Of a DNA stretch of 64,000 bases, positions 55,601 to 64,000 are shown in pieces. The stretch covers positions 5,211,042-5,275,041 of the forward strand of contig JAPNXP010000010.1 in NCBI GenBank assembly GCA_028753945.1, read 5' to 3'. The translations under genes were made by a program, and so were the position numbers. The first letter of the stretch is position 1, and every line of letters starts with the position of its first letter. Source of the stretch: Hexactinellida sp. DTS-2022 (lineage: Eukaryota; Porifera; Hexactinellida). The notes below the pieces were generated by a model. That model was not told the origin of the DNA. It did not search any database and saw only the letters and a program-made list of their open reading frames with translations.

Positions 55601-58007
55601 ACTTTTAACAGAAACTGTCAGTTGTCCTTTGCCAGATACAAACCTCAGCTTATTATGTACATCATTGGAAGTTAGTTATTTGAACTGTAATATTGAATTC
55701 AGATTTGTAGTTATGTGCTTGTACTCATTCTATAGTTTGCAATGGAAACACAAAATGAAACCTTAATTGGGGTAAGTACAAATTAAATTTATAGTTACTG
55801 AATAAAACATAAATATGCAGTAGAATCTCGTTGTTACGAATACGGATAAGGCGAAAAATGAGTTTAATTCTCCTATACCTATATACAAATGCATGCAAAT
55901 GATTCCGGATAACATGAACAAAATTCTACGGTCCCCTGATGTTCCTATTAACGAGTGTCTACTGTTTTAAGTTAGTTATTCAAATAATATCGTATATGCG
56001 TTATTTGTGTATAGGTTTCACTTTTACTGCAAAGAGAAGTGATATTGCAGAGGATTCTTTTGAAAGTGAATATAACAACAGGAATAACTCTAGTTCTTTA
56101 TATTTCCCAATCTATAGGTAACTTGACTGAAAAATGTGCATAAATATCAGTGTCATATTTTATTTATTGTTCGTATTTAGTTGTGGTTATTACTCGAGTG
56201 AGTGATGATATGAATATAACTATACAAGTTGAGGGAAATAGCATAAAAATAGCAACAGATTCCTTTCCAGGTAAATAAATTTTAGACGCTTTGATGAAAT
56301 TATAACAATGCGGTATATTCATAAGTTATAATTTCAATCTTTAGCTGATACGACTATTGTTATTCTGGCCGATACAATTCCGCCAAATACTACAGAAACG
56401 TAAGTTAAATATGTTCAGTGAACAAGTTGCGAATATTACAGTCCATGATATATCCAATTTATACTCTAGATTGATAAGTGACGTCATTTCGATATTCGCC
56501 AGCAACGAATTGATTGGAGAACTAACGATTGATTTCCAAATCGAAATTGGAATTAAATATGTAAGTTTACATATTTAATTTGGATGAAATATCTTTCAGA
56601 ATTGACTTTAAGTACTATATTCTATATTTAGGAGGATGGAGATATTCAATGTGTCTTCCTAACCTACAATACAATAGAGTAAGTATGTATTTCCTAATAG
56701 TTAACTGCAAATAGATTTTGCTTTGTAGACCTAAATGACACTTTTGTGCAATCAAAATTTGGCGTCACATTAGAAGAAATCAAATTACGCGCTTGATTGC
56801 ATAACTACACTGAAATAACTAATGAATACCACTAATATTTTTGAGTTTTGTAACTACTCTATTTATCCATAGGGAATGGTCAACAGAAGGGATAACTACA
56901 GTCATATTATTGAATGGAAGCATAGAGTGTACCACAAATCATCTAACAACATTTGCCGTCCTATTCTCTTCAGCAAAGCAGTGTGGTAGGGATCCCAATG
57001 ATATATGGAGATTAATCTTGACCATTACTAGCTACACATTGTTGGGCATCTCGTTGTTGTTTCTTTTGTCTTCTGTAGCAATATTCGTCCTCTCTGGGAA
57101 AAAGTTCTTTTCTGTCGAGATTAACATCCTTCATTTCAACCATGCGCTAAGTCTATTACTCGCGGTTGGTGTATTTGTACTCTTAGTGCAATCTGCGTCA
57201 AGTGTCCACTGGCTCTGCACTGCTGTAGCATTCTTGCTACACTTCCTTTGGACAAATGTGTTCCTGTCCTCTCTAGCGATAGGAATACTCGTATTCTATT
57301 CTATCTGGGTAGTCAGTGTTAAACGCCCTTCTATAAAGCTGTACAAGTATTTAGTCCCTATTGCTTGGTGTCTCTCGCTATTATGGTCTCTGGCATGGTT
57401 GGGATACGGGAAACTGACCAATCAATACCTGGGTGTCGATACGCATAATCACTCTTCCGATAAAGCCTGTGAGTATTCCTGCTTTCTGAACATAGAACAG
57501 AATCTCCACTTGTCATTCCTGGTCCCCGTATACGTTATTCTTCTGCTCAACACCATTCTCCTCAGTCTCTGTCTGTATAGGATTAGGATAGCCCTCAAGA
57601 AGAAGCACAGTTCTGAGAATGAGCTATCCAGGCTCCGTAGAGTCTCAATGGGCGCTATGCTACTGATGCCAGCTCTCAGTCTGCCGTTCATAATCTCGAT
57701 TCCTCTGTCCCTCTCGACCGACAAAGGAATAATGCATCTGGCATTCGAATGGGCCTTCATTCTGTCCAACGCTCCAATTGGCTTCATTCATTTTCTTCTA
57801 ATAACCGTCCAAATCCCCGAAGCACGAATACCCAAATTATTCCGATCCAAAGCGCAACAGCCAGCTACATCAATGACGGAAGTTAGTCCAGTAAAACAGG
57901 CTATTCCTAGTGTACAGTCCCTGCAATTCAACATTGTGCGTCCCAAAGTTCGCGACAAGGATGATTGTACTGGTTATGTGGATCTTTGTGTAGAAACTAG
58001 CTTGTAG
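46644..58007 (+). CDS. Adhesion GPCR with three C-type lectin and two Ig-like modules, about 1209 aa
   Basis: Proposed exons: 46644-46710, 47787-48164, 49004-49291, 49920-50195, 52040-52399, 53111-53527, 53714-53848, 55453-55494, 55612-55670, 55736-55771, 56015-56117, 56181-56270, 56345-56399, 56419-56560, 56632-56678, 56873-58007. They join to 3630 bases, a whole number of codons, all with GT-AG borders. Order: signal peptide (1-22), lectin 1, Ig-like, Ig-like without cysteines, lectin 2, lectin 3, Ser/Thr stalk, GAIN-like part, GPS (CTTNHLTTFAVLF, cut expected between Leu856 and Thr857), and a class B2 7TM core (about 870-1140) with polar tail. Known family logic: the ectodomain binds a ligand, the GPS self-cleaves and the stem acts as tethered agonist. 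Exons 1-8 are all in phase 1. Introns hold many transposons. The least certain join is the 19-base gap between exons 13 and 14. Confidence 0.85.
46822..47110. repeat. Palindrome-rich repeat in intron 1
   Basis: Contains TTGATTTTACAAAATCAA palindromes and a shared block (aaaacaagtgttcgactttg ... cttcatccaagtgtatatcg) found again in intron 4 at 50655-50960 in the same orientation. Confidence 0.7.
47787..48164 (+). CDS. Adhesion GPCR exon 2: C-type lectin domain 1
   Basis: One complete C-type lectin fold: WQDARDMC, CWIGLND, GTFVWADGS, then GQPDDTGSNEDC and SNWNDRPC. The QPD and WND motifs that hold calcium are intact, and QPD is the galactose-type variant. It is the only one of the three lectin domains with both motifs. 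Phase 1 at both ends. Confidence 0.88.
49004..49291 (+). CDS. Adhesion GPCR exon 3: Ig-like domain
   Basis: Shows the Ig pattern: TTLYCITE (first Cys), VTWSFED (Trp), and KPGYYSCVVS (D/G-x-Y-x-C). Several N-glycosylation sites. Phase 1-1. Confidence 0.8.
49333..49870. repeat. Intronic copy of the hairpin/satellite repeat
   Basis: Short version of the 11862-13250 unit: begins with a weak hairpin (AGCTGTGCCTAGAGCACC / GGGCACAGGTG), carries the same middle block, and ends in GGGCCACTATACTAAAGTAT then AGTCGGCACAG. Confidence 0.65.
49920..50195 (+). CDS. Adhesion GPCR exon 4: Ig-like domain without the cysteine pair
   Basis: Keeps the Ig rhythm (NVILSANLVGRWQTPDGS; LYVSHAGLYKFYVTNWDG) but the two core cysteines are Ala and Phe. 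Phase 1-1. Assignment by pattern only. Confidence 0.6.
50480..50644. mobile_element. Small foldback element in intron 4
   Basis: Perfect inverted ends of 32 bp starting CTTATATAGAGCTCAGCTCT, 165 bp in all. Target duplication unclear. Confidence 0.7.
50655..51165. repeat. Palindrome-rich repeat in intron 4
   Basis: More than ten TGATTTT(A/G)(C/T)AAAATC(A/G)A units. The left half matches the intron 1 copy at 46822-47110. Confidence 0.7.
51240..51780. mobile_element. hAT-type element, TSD CATAGGGA
   Basis: Starts CAGAGGGTCCGAATGG, ends ATCCATCCGGACCCCCTG; CATAGGGA flanks at 51232-51239 and 51811-51818 (the second is read after removing the tiny insertion). Inside are many 'ATCCGTAATTACGGAT' type blocks. 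Confidence 0.78.
51786..51807. mobile_element. 22-bp palindromic mini-element with TSD CTGCATAG
   Basis: CAGGGCCGGA followed by its inverse around an AAAT-like centre, flanked by CTGCATAG on both sides (51778-51785, 51808-51815). It looks like two hAT ends with nothing between. Confidence 0.65.
52040..52399 (+). CDS. Adhesion GPCR exon 5: C-type lectin domain 2
   Basis: WDSAQTMCMSFGGYLAEF, CWIGLRRNGTYFQWRSGRE, ADCVSVNG, and LINCYICMNG show the fold. The EPN/QPD and WND calcium motifs are missing, so binding without calcium or a structural role is likely. Phase 1-1. Confidence 0.82.
52511..52594. mobile_element. pogo/Tigger-like mini MITE (84 bp) in intron 5
   Basis: CAGTATATCCCACTTAATAG ... 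AGTGGAGTCGACTG with TA on both sides. A related remnant is at 52812-52881 (CAATAGACTCTCGTTAATAC). Confidence 0.65.
53111..53527 (+). CDS. Adhesion GPCR exon 6: C-type lectin domain 3
   Basis: Starts with a proline-rich linker (YPPPLPTPQ). Fold landmarks: WQRAQWECELLGSNLAEF, YWIGLRLN, YEWRNGREL, FDCAVVFRNGNWDLINC, SHYIC. QPD is absent and WND is changed to WDL. Phase 1-1. Confidence 0.85.
54188..55307. mobile_element. hAT-type element, TSD GTTCACGC, with a nested Helitron-like copy (intron 7)
   Basis: Starts CAGAGTGGACCATGGGTC, ends GACCCATGATCCACTCTG; GTTCACGC on both sides (54180-54187, 55308-55315). The subterminal parts are tandem ATGGGTC units. Confidence 0.85.
54419..55127 (+). mobile_element. 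Helitron-like repeat, best copy
   Basis: Begins CTATATTATTAAATCTCG plus a TG run, then GTCCGGATTGTATTAAAGTG and ATGGGGGAATAGAAACCGC. Holds three near-identical units of about 120 bp (54600-54975). Ends with hairpin-forming GTCGCAAAGCGACCGAGACC and GGGCTCGT. Confidence 0.55.
55818..55964. mobile_element. pogo/Tigger-like MITE in intron 10
   Basis: CAGTAGAATCTCGTTGTTAC ... TATTAACGAGTGTCTACTG. Confidence 0.65.
56873..58007 (+). CDS. Adhesion GPCR exon 16: GPS and seven-helix core
   Basis: A single long exon holds the second half of the GPS (ECTTNHLTTFAVLF) and all seven helices: WRLILTITSYTLLGISLLF, INILHFNHALSLLLAVGV, WLCTAVAFLLHFLWTNVFLS, the WxxxxKR loop, LVPIAWCLSLLWSLAWLGYG, LSFLVPVYVILLLNTILLS, MGAMLLMPALSLPFIISI and FEWAFILSNAPIGFIHFLL. 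Cys in the outer loop (CEYSC) can pair with WLC of helix 3. The tail of about 65 residues ends CVETSL, a possible PDZ ligand (T-x-L type). Confidence 0.9.
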
Positions 58008-58273
58008 TAAGATTATTAATATTAGTATAGTTTGTAATGTGTTTTCCCCATACTTTAGGCCCAACTTTAGATAATGTGTTGGATTTATTTATTGATATTT
58101 TTGCTCTTCCCTTCCTAAATATTACTCTTTTGTTATTTTGTATTTTGTTTTATGGAGTCTAATTCATTCGTATTTATTAAGGATAATTTGGCTGATACTG
58201 TATTTGCTGAATTAATTTATGAAATTATAGTTGTGTACATATTTACATGACCAATCTAATAATTATCATAATG

Positions 58274-58535
58274 TAGGGTTCCGCAAACTTTCATTTATAT
58301 CAGGCCACATAATCTTACAAAAATTTTCTCAGGCCGCAAACAATATCGAGAAATTTTTCGAAATTTATAACAAAACTATTATGTTGTCTAGACTAGAAGT
58401 CTAGAACTATACTAATTTCTAAGCAAAAAGTGCATAAAGGCCACACATGATACAAATTTCCATTGGACTATCAGGCAACACATAAGGTTGTTTCAGGCCG
58501 CATGCGGCCTGAAAAACCTAGTTTGCGGAACCCTG
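58274..58535. repeat. hAT-like MITE, flanks eroded
   Basis: AGGGTTCCGCAAAC ... GTTTGCGGAACCCTG inverted ends. CATAATG occurs on both sides but not directly at both borders. Confidence 0.5.
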
Positions 58536-58554
58536 TGACATAATGCATAAAACG

Positions 58555-59090
58555 TAAAGATCGATATACTAACTAATTAGACTACCCAATTGGATGTTAT
58601 GATATGTTATGATATGTAAGGCTACATAACCTTGAGCATATGAGATAGCATAAGGTTATTAAACAACGGCGGATTCCAGGGGGGGCGTGGGGGGGGGGTA
58701 ATTGCCCCCCCAGTTTTTTAACATTAGAATAACTGAAATTAATTTGCAACCAAGAAAGATATTATAATTTATTGGAAATTCTAATAGGATGAACACGTAT
58801 TAGCTAGCATGGAGAAATTGTAGTTTTAGTATGTGTACTGTGTAGTATTCTATAATGGAATCAAAAATTAGCTCTGATAAGTCGAATTTTGCCCCCGCCA
58901 GAAATTTTTAAAGAATACGCCACTGTTATTAAAACTTACACTTCGTATCATACTCGTGATATCTGCAATGATAGAAAGCAAAAACAACTTTCCCTACTAC
59001 AATTTCGGCACCTAATAGTATTCCTGATATAACTACTATTCCTATTACAGATGAAGGAGAGGAAGATATGTTAAATGTAACAGGCTAGCT
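58555..59090 (+). pseudogene. Relic of a second adhesion GPCR copy (promoter side plus exon 7)
   Basis: 58555-58663 and 58934-58990 match the region before the GPCR gene (46315-46460). 59000-59088 matches exon 7 (PITDEGEEDMLNVTG versus PITDKGEEDVLNETG), with the donor GT changed to GC. A hAT element splits it at 58664-58925. Confidence 0.75.
58664..58925. mobile_element. hAT-type element, 262 bp, TSD TTATTAAA
   Basis: Starts CAACGGCGGATTCCAGG, ends GAATACGCCACTG; TTATTAAA on both sides (58656-58663, 58926-58933). G-run near the left end. Confidence 0.8.
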
Positions 59091-60188
59091 ATAACGTGAA
59101 AATGATAGTATTTATAATGTATCTGTTAAATTCTAACTGTATATAATAACTAAACCTCCCTTACCAGGTACTGTCGTTCGGAGGGTGCCCGTAACTTGGA
59201 ATTTTCCCGGATCTCATAAATACAATGGCTAGTATATGTGCAATCCCAAAGTGTCGAATCCATATTTCTAGATTCATTCAAAAATAAAAACTTATGTTTT
59301 TAACGACTTTGGATAATTTAAGATATTCATTTGTTATATAATTTTGTCATTAAATTTTTGTTAAATGGAAACATATTTATTTTAGACCAAGCAATTCAGC
59401 TTTAATTTAAATATAACAATTTTATAAAAAAATTATAGGGACTCCATGGTCAAATATCTGAATTAACAAAGGTAGCATCAAACTTTATGATCACTATTAG
59501 TTTTAATCGTGGCGGAGCCAAGGGGGGGCAGGGGGGGCATGTGCCCCCTCCCTAAATTATACCTGCACCCCCCCCACTGACAACATCCGTGCCCACTCAG
59601 ACCTGAAAGTTCAGTTTCGCATATGGCACCAATTATATACCTTCAGTATTATTATAGATAGATATAACCAGGGTTGCCAATCCAATCCAATCGAGAGAAC
59701 TCATCGATTATCGGTTGCTGAATTTTGTATCGATTGGATTATCGATTGGATTGCCCAAAGTTTTCATCGATTGGATAATTATCGACGGATTTTTATCGAT
59801 TATCGATTTTTTATCTATTTTTTTCGATTTTACGAGTAAGGCGAATAATATTAATATATTTATTTGTTTGGACGAATAAGCATGAAAAACATGACAAAAT
59901 TATAGCTAATGAGTTAACACCTCCATAAAAATGTGAATTCAAAATTTTTGCTGTTTGCTTATACTTTATATACGGTATCGTTTTATGTAAATATCCATAT
60001 TGAAGCATCTATAGATGTTATTATGCTGCTCTAAACATAAATGTATAAATTCTTAATATTGTTGTTCAAATACTTTTGCCTGGGTAGTGTCATATTTCTT
60101 AATCATGGAGACAAGATAAAGAACCCTAAATTTATATTCTATAAATTAAAATAATTTACACAATCTATAAATAATCGATGGATAATTG

Positions 60189-60958
60189 CATACTTGCCAA
60201 CCGTCCCGCTTTTTGGCAAAGATTTTTGACGGGACGTCTCGTTTTATGTAATTGGAGCAAGGTTGATAATCAAATTATTACAATTATTAGGACTATTTTG
60301 AACTCTAATTATAGAATATATAGTATATGAATTATTATTAACTAGTAATAGTAATACAGTGCAACCTCTATAAGTGGGGTCTCAATAAATGGGGAACCTC
60401 CATAAGTGGGGAATCTTTTTACCATATTCGTTTATATCCATACAAATGAACCTCTATAAGCGGGGAAGTGGGGAATGGGGGACCATAAATTTCAAGGAGT
60501 TTTATCTCCATACAAAACAACCTCCATAAATGGGGGGAATGGACAAATCCTAACATGATTCTTATAAAATAATACAATATTTCCAATAAATCGACTCAAA
60601 AGTTCTACAGAAAAAATATTTTCGATTGATCTACTCTGATGTTTTTAGAAGAAATCACCTAGTGTAGATCAGCAGTTAACTAAATTGTCATAATATACAA
60701 ATAAGAACTAGAACGTGCATTAATGTGTGTGTTATATGAATATTTTGTATAATATAGCATATATAATGTTTTCCAATTGAATTTTATAACCGGGGAATGG
60801 GGGGCAATTGAAAATTTCCCCGTCCCATGCTCCCCCACTTATAGAGGTTCCACTGTACTACTTCACTTATTTATGTACTAATGTTCTTTGTCCCGCCATG
60901 TCCCGCCAAAATTCATTCCTCCGTCCCGCCAAAGACTTGCTATAGGTTGGCAAGTATG
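60189..60958. mobile_element. Third nested element: CATACTTGCC family, TSD TAATTG
   Basis: Starts CATACTTGCCAACCGTCCCG, ends AGGTTGGCAAGTATG; TAATTG on both sides (60183-60188, 60959-60964). A relative is inside the hAT element at 41269. Confidence 0.75.
60357..60855. mobile_element. Innermost nested element: pogo/Tigger-like, TA target
   Basis: Starts CAGTGCAACCTCTATAAGTG, ends CACTTATAGAGGTTCCACTG; TA on both sides. 499 bp, no coding region. Confidence 0.82.
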
Positions 60959-61593
60959 TAATTGATAGAAAATCGATAAATAATCAACAAATAATCGATA
61001 GAAAATCGACAAATAATCGATAGAAAATCGATAAATAATTGATAAATAATCCATAAATAATTGATAGATAATCGATTATTAAAATGATAAACAGTCTATA
61101 AATAGTCTATAATTTTAATCGATAGAGATGACAAATAATCGATAAATAATCGATAGAAATCGATAAATAATCGATAGATAATCGATAAAAACTCGATAAA
61201 TAAATAAATAATCGATAGAAAATCGACAAATAATCGATAAATAATCGATAGAATATCAATAAATAATCGATAAATAATCGAGGATTTTTATCGACTATCG
61301 ATTGGATTGGATTGTCAGATCAATCATCGATTGGATTGGTTATCGATATCGATTGCCAAAATTTACATCGATTGGATTGGATTGGCAACCCTGGATATAA
61401 CTCACTCACTATATATTATTCAATTCTATTTATATTTTAAGGATTTTGACTATTTGAGATATTATATGTTGAAAATTTAGTTAGGAATTTGAGGTGACAG
61501 ACAGCCCCCCTGAAATAGTATTAGCCCCCTCCCCCCCCCCCCCTCCCCCTGCTTCAGATTTGTGTCTGGATCCGCCTCTGGTTTTAATATCAT

Positions 61594-62092
61594 ACGAGCC
61601 CTTCGGTCTCGGTCGCATTTTATAATTGCGAAATTCGTGTTCAGCACACTTGTTTACTTATAATACCCGTTGAAAGATAACTTCTAGGTTGATTTTGAAT
61701 TTTAATTAATTTGTTTTACCTATTTTGTGTAAACAACAACAACAAATATTCATATTAGAAATATTAAACGCGAAAATCGTGTTCAGCATACTTGTTTACC
61801 TATAATACCCGTTGAAAGCTAACTTCTAGGTTGATTTTGAATTTTCATTAATTTGTTTACCTATTTTGTGTAAACAACAACAACAAATATTAATATGAGA
61901 AATTTATAAACGCGAAATTCGTGTTCAGCATACTGTTTACCTATTATAACATTTGTTTACCTAATATAAAATTTGAAAGTTAGTTTATATCCCAATGTTA
62001 ATTGCGGTTTCTATTCCCCCAATCACTTTAATACAATCCGGACAAACACACACACAAACAAACAAACAACAATCGAGATTTAATAATATAGA
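61594..62092 (-). mobile_element. Helitron-like repeat
   Basis: ACGAGCCCTTCGGTCTCGGT at one end and AATCGAGATTTAATAATATA at the other; holds two copies of the internal 120-bp unit. Confidence 0.5.
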
Positions 62093-62229
62093 TATTCAAG
62101 TTCAACTAACTTTATTCTCTCTTAAGATATTTTCGACGTAGATAAAATTGATGACCTTTTAAGGTCTCTATTAAATTCTGATATTAATTATGGAATATCG
62201 ACAGGAATCATATTTGATACGATAACTAT

Positions 62230-62382
62230 AGTAGAACCTCGTTAGTACCAACCGGTTAGCATGAACACAATTTGAGTCCCTACAAAGCCTTTTCAATGCA
62301 AATGATATTGGTCAATACGAATTCCGTTGAAGGCGAACACTTTTGACGGTCCTCTGAAGCTCGTACTAAGGAGGTTCTACTG
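62230..62382. mobile_element. pogo/Tigger-like MITE
   Basis: TAGTAGAACCTCGTTAGTAC ... GTACTAAGGAGGTTCTACTG with TA on both sides. Confidence 0.65.
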
Positions 62383-62567
62383 TAATATCTGGGAATACCT
62401 GGGATTGAAGAATATGGCTAATAATTACAGGAACAGAATACACAGTCTATAACTAATTCTATTTAAGGAGCCGTTCGTACGTAAAGTAAAGTCAACGAAA
62501 ACTATATACCTTGGAAGACAACAAATATTCATTCAGTTAACAACAACATTAATTAAGTACAATTAAT

Positions 62568-63650
62568 TTAAAATCTGTAATAAATACTTTCATGGTACTG
62601 TGTCATGATGGGCTTGATGTAGCTGTTTATATTTTCCATCTTTTGCTTGTCTCTGTATGACTTGTAAACAACAACAACAAATATATACAAATAGTTAACA
62701 GTAAACAATACAATACTGAGGAATACTGAAGGTACGATTACATACACTTCCATGGATTGTATGAACAAATCGATTCCATTCTTAATATGGAGAGGAATTG
62801 GTAAATAATACAAAAATGAAGCGATCGGAATAAATATATCCGATAATCCTAAAGTATAAAAGAAGAGTGCAATTGCTACCAAAGTGGTTGAAACCTGGAA
62901 ATGCACTCGGAGATATTTGCTGTCGAGATAGGCCTTCTTGTCGTAGTAAAATAATCGAATTTCCTTTTCGCGGCTTTTCAGATGCAAATAGAACTTTCTG
63001 GACAAATAAAGAAATTGTATATAGTCAAAAATATAGATTAATGTTCTCAACATTTCGATGAGACTTATCAAGATCCATTGGTAATCACTTGAGAAAATGG
63101 GATTATCATTAGTAATAATATTCAGAACCAGAATCAACAGAGTCCTTACTATTATGTAAACTGTCCACCGAATTAAAGTATATTTATAATCGTATTTCCT
63201 GTAGGCGAGCCATAAGAACGACATCAGAAAAGAAAGCACAGGGACAACCGTATATCTTATAGAATATACCAACAAACCAATTTTACTTGTGAGCGAAGAT
63301 ATGAAAGGGAAAATGGTTTGGTTTTCCGCATCGAATACCAATACCTAGTCAGGAAGAAGGTATATGACTAAACTCATATTTTGTATAAATTCTAAAACTA
63401 GAATTACAATTATGAAATTATTGACGACGCATTTTATTTTAAGATTTTTAAGATGATTCTTATAAGATTGCAGTATTAGCATTTCCTGTGGAACCCTCTT
63501 AATCTCCTGATACAGTTTGTACCTTCTCCGTACGTAGTACACCAATGCAAATAGAGTCAGTAGACAGAATGGGATAGGGACTAAGGAGAACACGAGGCTT
63601 TCTGCCTTCCTAATGGTGATCAGGGTATTTTCATATTTGTGCATGGACAT
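62568..63650 (-). pseudogene. Inverted near-copy of the 42871 seven-helix gene, one in-frame stop
   Basis: Reads without frameshift from MSMHKYENT to QYHESIYYRF except for TAG (63342-63344) where the sister gene has the codon for Trp (YLPYWVLIF versus YLLPD-stop-VLVF). All other motifs are intact (SRKFYLHLKSREKEIRLFYY; DKKAYLDSKYLRVHFQ; YKSYRDKQKMENINSYIKP). The TATA box and about 100 bp of upstream flank are conserved, but the downstream AATAAA of the sister reads AATGAA here. It could be a very young pseudogene, a null allele of a functional gene, or use readthrough. Truncation leaves only two of seven helices. Confidence 0.85.
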
Positions 63651-63707
63651 GATGATAATCCGATTGTTTGATATGCTGGTATAAATATATTGAGAGAGAT
63701 CCAACAT

Positions 63708-63715
63708 TTATATAC
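63708..63715 (-). promoter_or_regulatory. TATA box of the 62568 copy
   Basis: TATATAAA on the minus strand, same distance from the start as in the 42871 gene. Confidence 0.55.
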
Positions 63716-64000
63716 TCTAGGAACACGAACACCATCTGATTAAAAGTGTGGTTTCTATTTAATATTCTTATGGACAACTATTATGTCTCATGAAGAATGT
63801 AATTACCTACATAATAACCAGAAAACCAATAAATTGTCTGAATTGCATATCTACATATTTGTTTAATTTTATCTACATGCCCATAACCTGGATAACAAGT
63901 TAGTTGGCAAATACCTAATAATTATGTCTATGATTTCAGGTATATGTTAATGCGACAAATCATTGTGAGCCAAAATAATTAGATACCTAATAACCAGAAA

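Larger units (their letters stand above)
59669..61393. mobile_element. Second nested element: hAT-type, TSD GATATAAC
   Basis: Starts CAGGGTTGCCAATCCAATCC, ends GGATTGGATTGGCAACCCTG; GATATAAC on both sides (59661-59668, 61394-61401). Much of the inside is tandem 'aatcgataaataatcgatag' sequence. Confidence 0.88.
59508..61580. mobile_element. Outermost of four nested elements: hAT-type, TSD GTTTTAAT
   Basis: Starts CGTGGCGGAGCCAAGG, ends GTCTGGATCCGCCTCTG; GTTTTAAT on both sides (59500-59507, 61581-61588). Confidence 0.82.

Overview
This is a eukaryotic, almost certainly metazoan, AT-rich window. The signs are GT-AG introns, TATAAA promoters, AATAAA signals, a secretin/adhesion-type GPCR with C-type lectin and Ig-like exons, an NHL-propeller protein, an animal-type carnitine acetyltransferase ending in AKL, and a dense load of short DNA transposons. 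An early-branching animal such as a demosponge would fit the mix (NHL expansion, lectin-rich adhesion GPCR, compact and often intronless genes). The species cannot be proved from the window.

Layout. 0-5 kb: a broken EGF-repeat membrane protein gene (minus), a one-exon TM2-like membrane protein (minus), then small transposons and a foldback element. 5.5-7.6 kb: an intronless carnitine O-acetyltransferase (minus). 8-17.2 kb: repeats plus three members of an intronless seven-helix membrane protein family (one wrecked by insertions, two intact). 21.2-22.3 kb: an unrecognised one-exon gene. 23-27 kb: nested repeats. 28-29 kb: a decayed family member (minus). 31-36 kb: two propeller-type genes (minus), the second a clear coiled-coil plus NHL protein. 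37-42.7 kb: gene-poor and transposon-rich. 42.9-44 kb: a third intact seven-helix gene. 46.6-58 kb: a 16-exon adhesion GPCR (plus) with the order lectin, Ig, Ig-like, lectin, lectin, stalk, GPS, 7TM, flanked on both sides by relics of further copies of itself. 59.5-61.6 kb: four transposons nested one inside another. 62.5-63.7 kb: an inverted near-copy of the 42.9 kb gene carrying one in-frame stop.

Two themes stand out. First, a lineage-specific family of about 350-residue, seven-helix, apparently N-out proteins has six copies here (three intact, three broken) with TATA promoters. It lacks the class A, B and C GPCR signatures I know, so it is the best candidate for an undescribed receptor family. 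Second, non-autonomous DNA transposons are very active: at least twelve hAT-type elements have matching 8-bp target duplications, alongside pogo/Tigger-like elements (TA), families with 6-, 7- and 9-bp duplications, and a Helitron-like family. Many sit inside each other, so the relative order of insertion can be read. No transposase or reverse transcriptase coding region is visible, so all appear to be mobilised from elsewhere.
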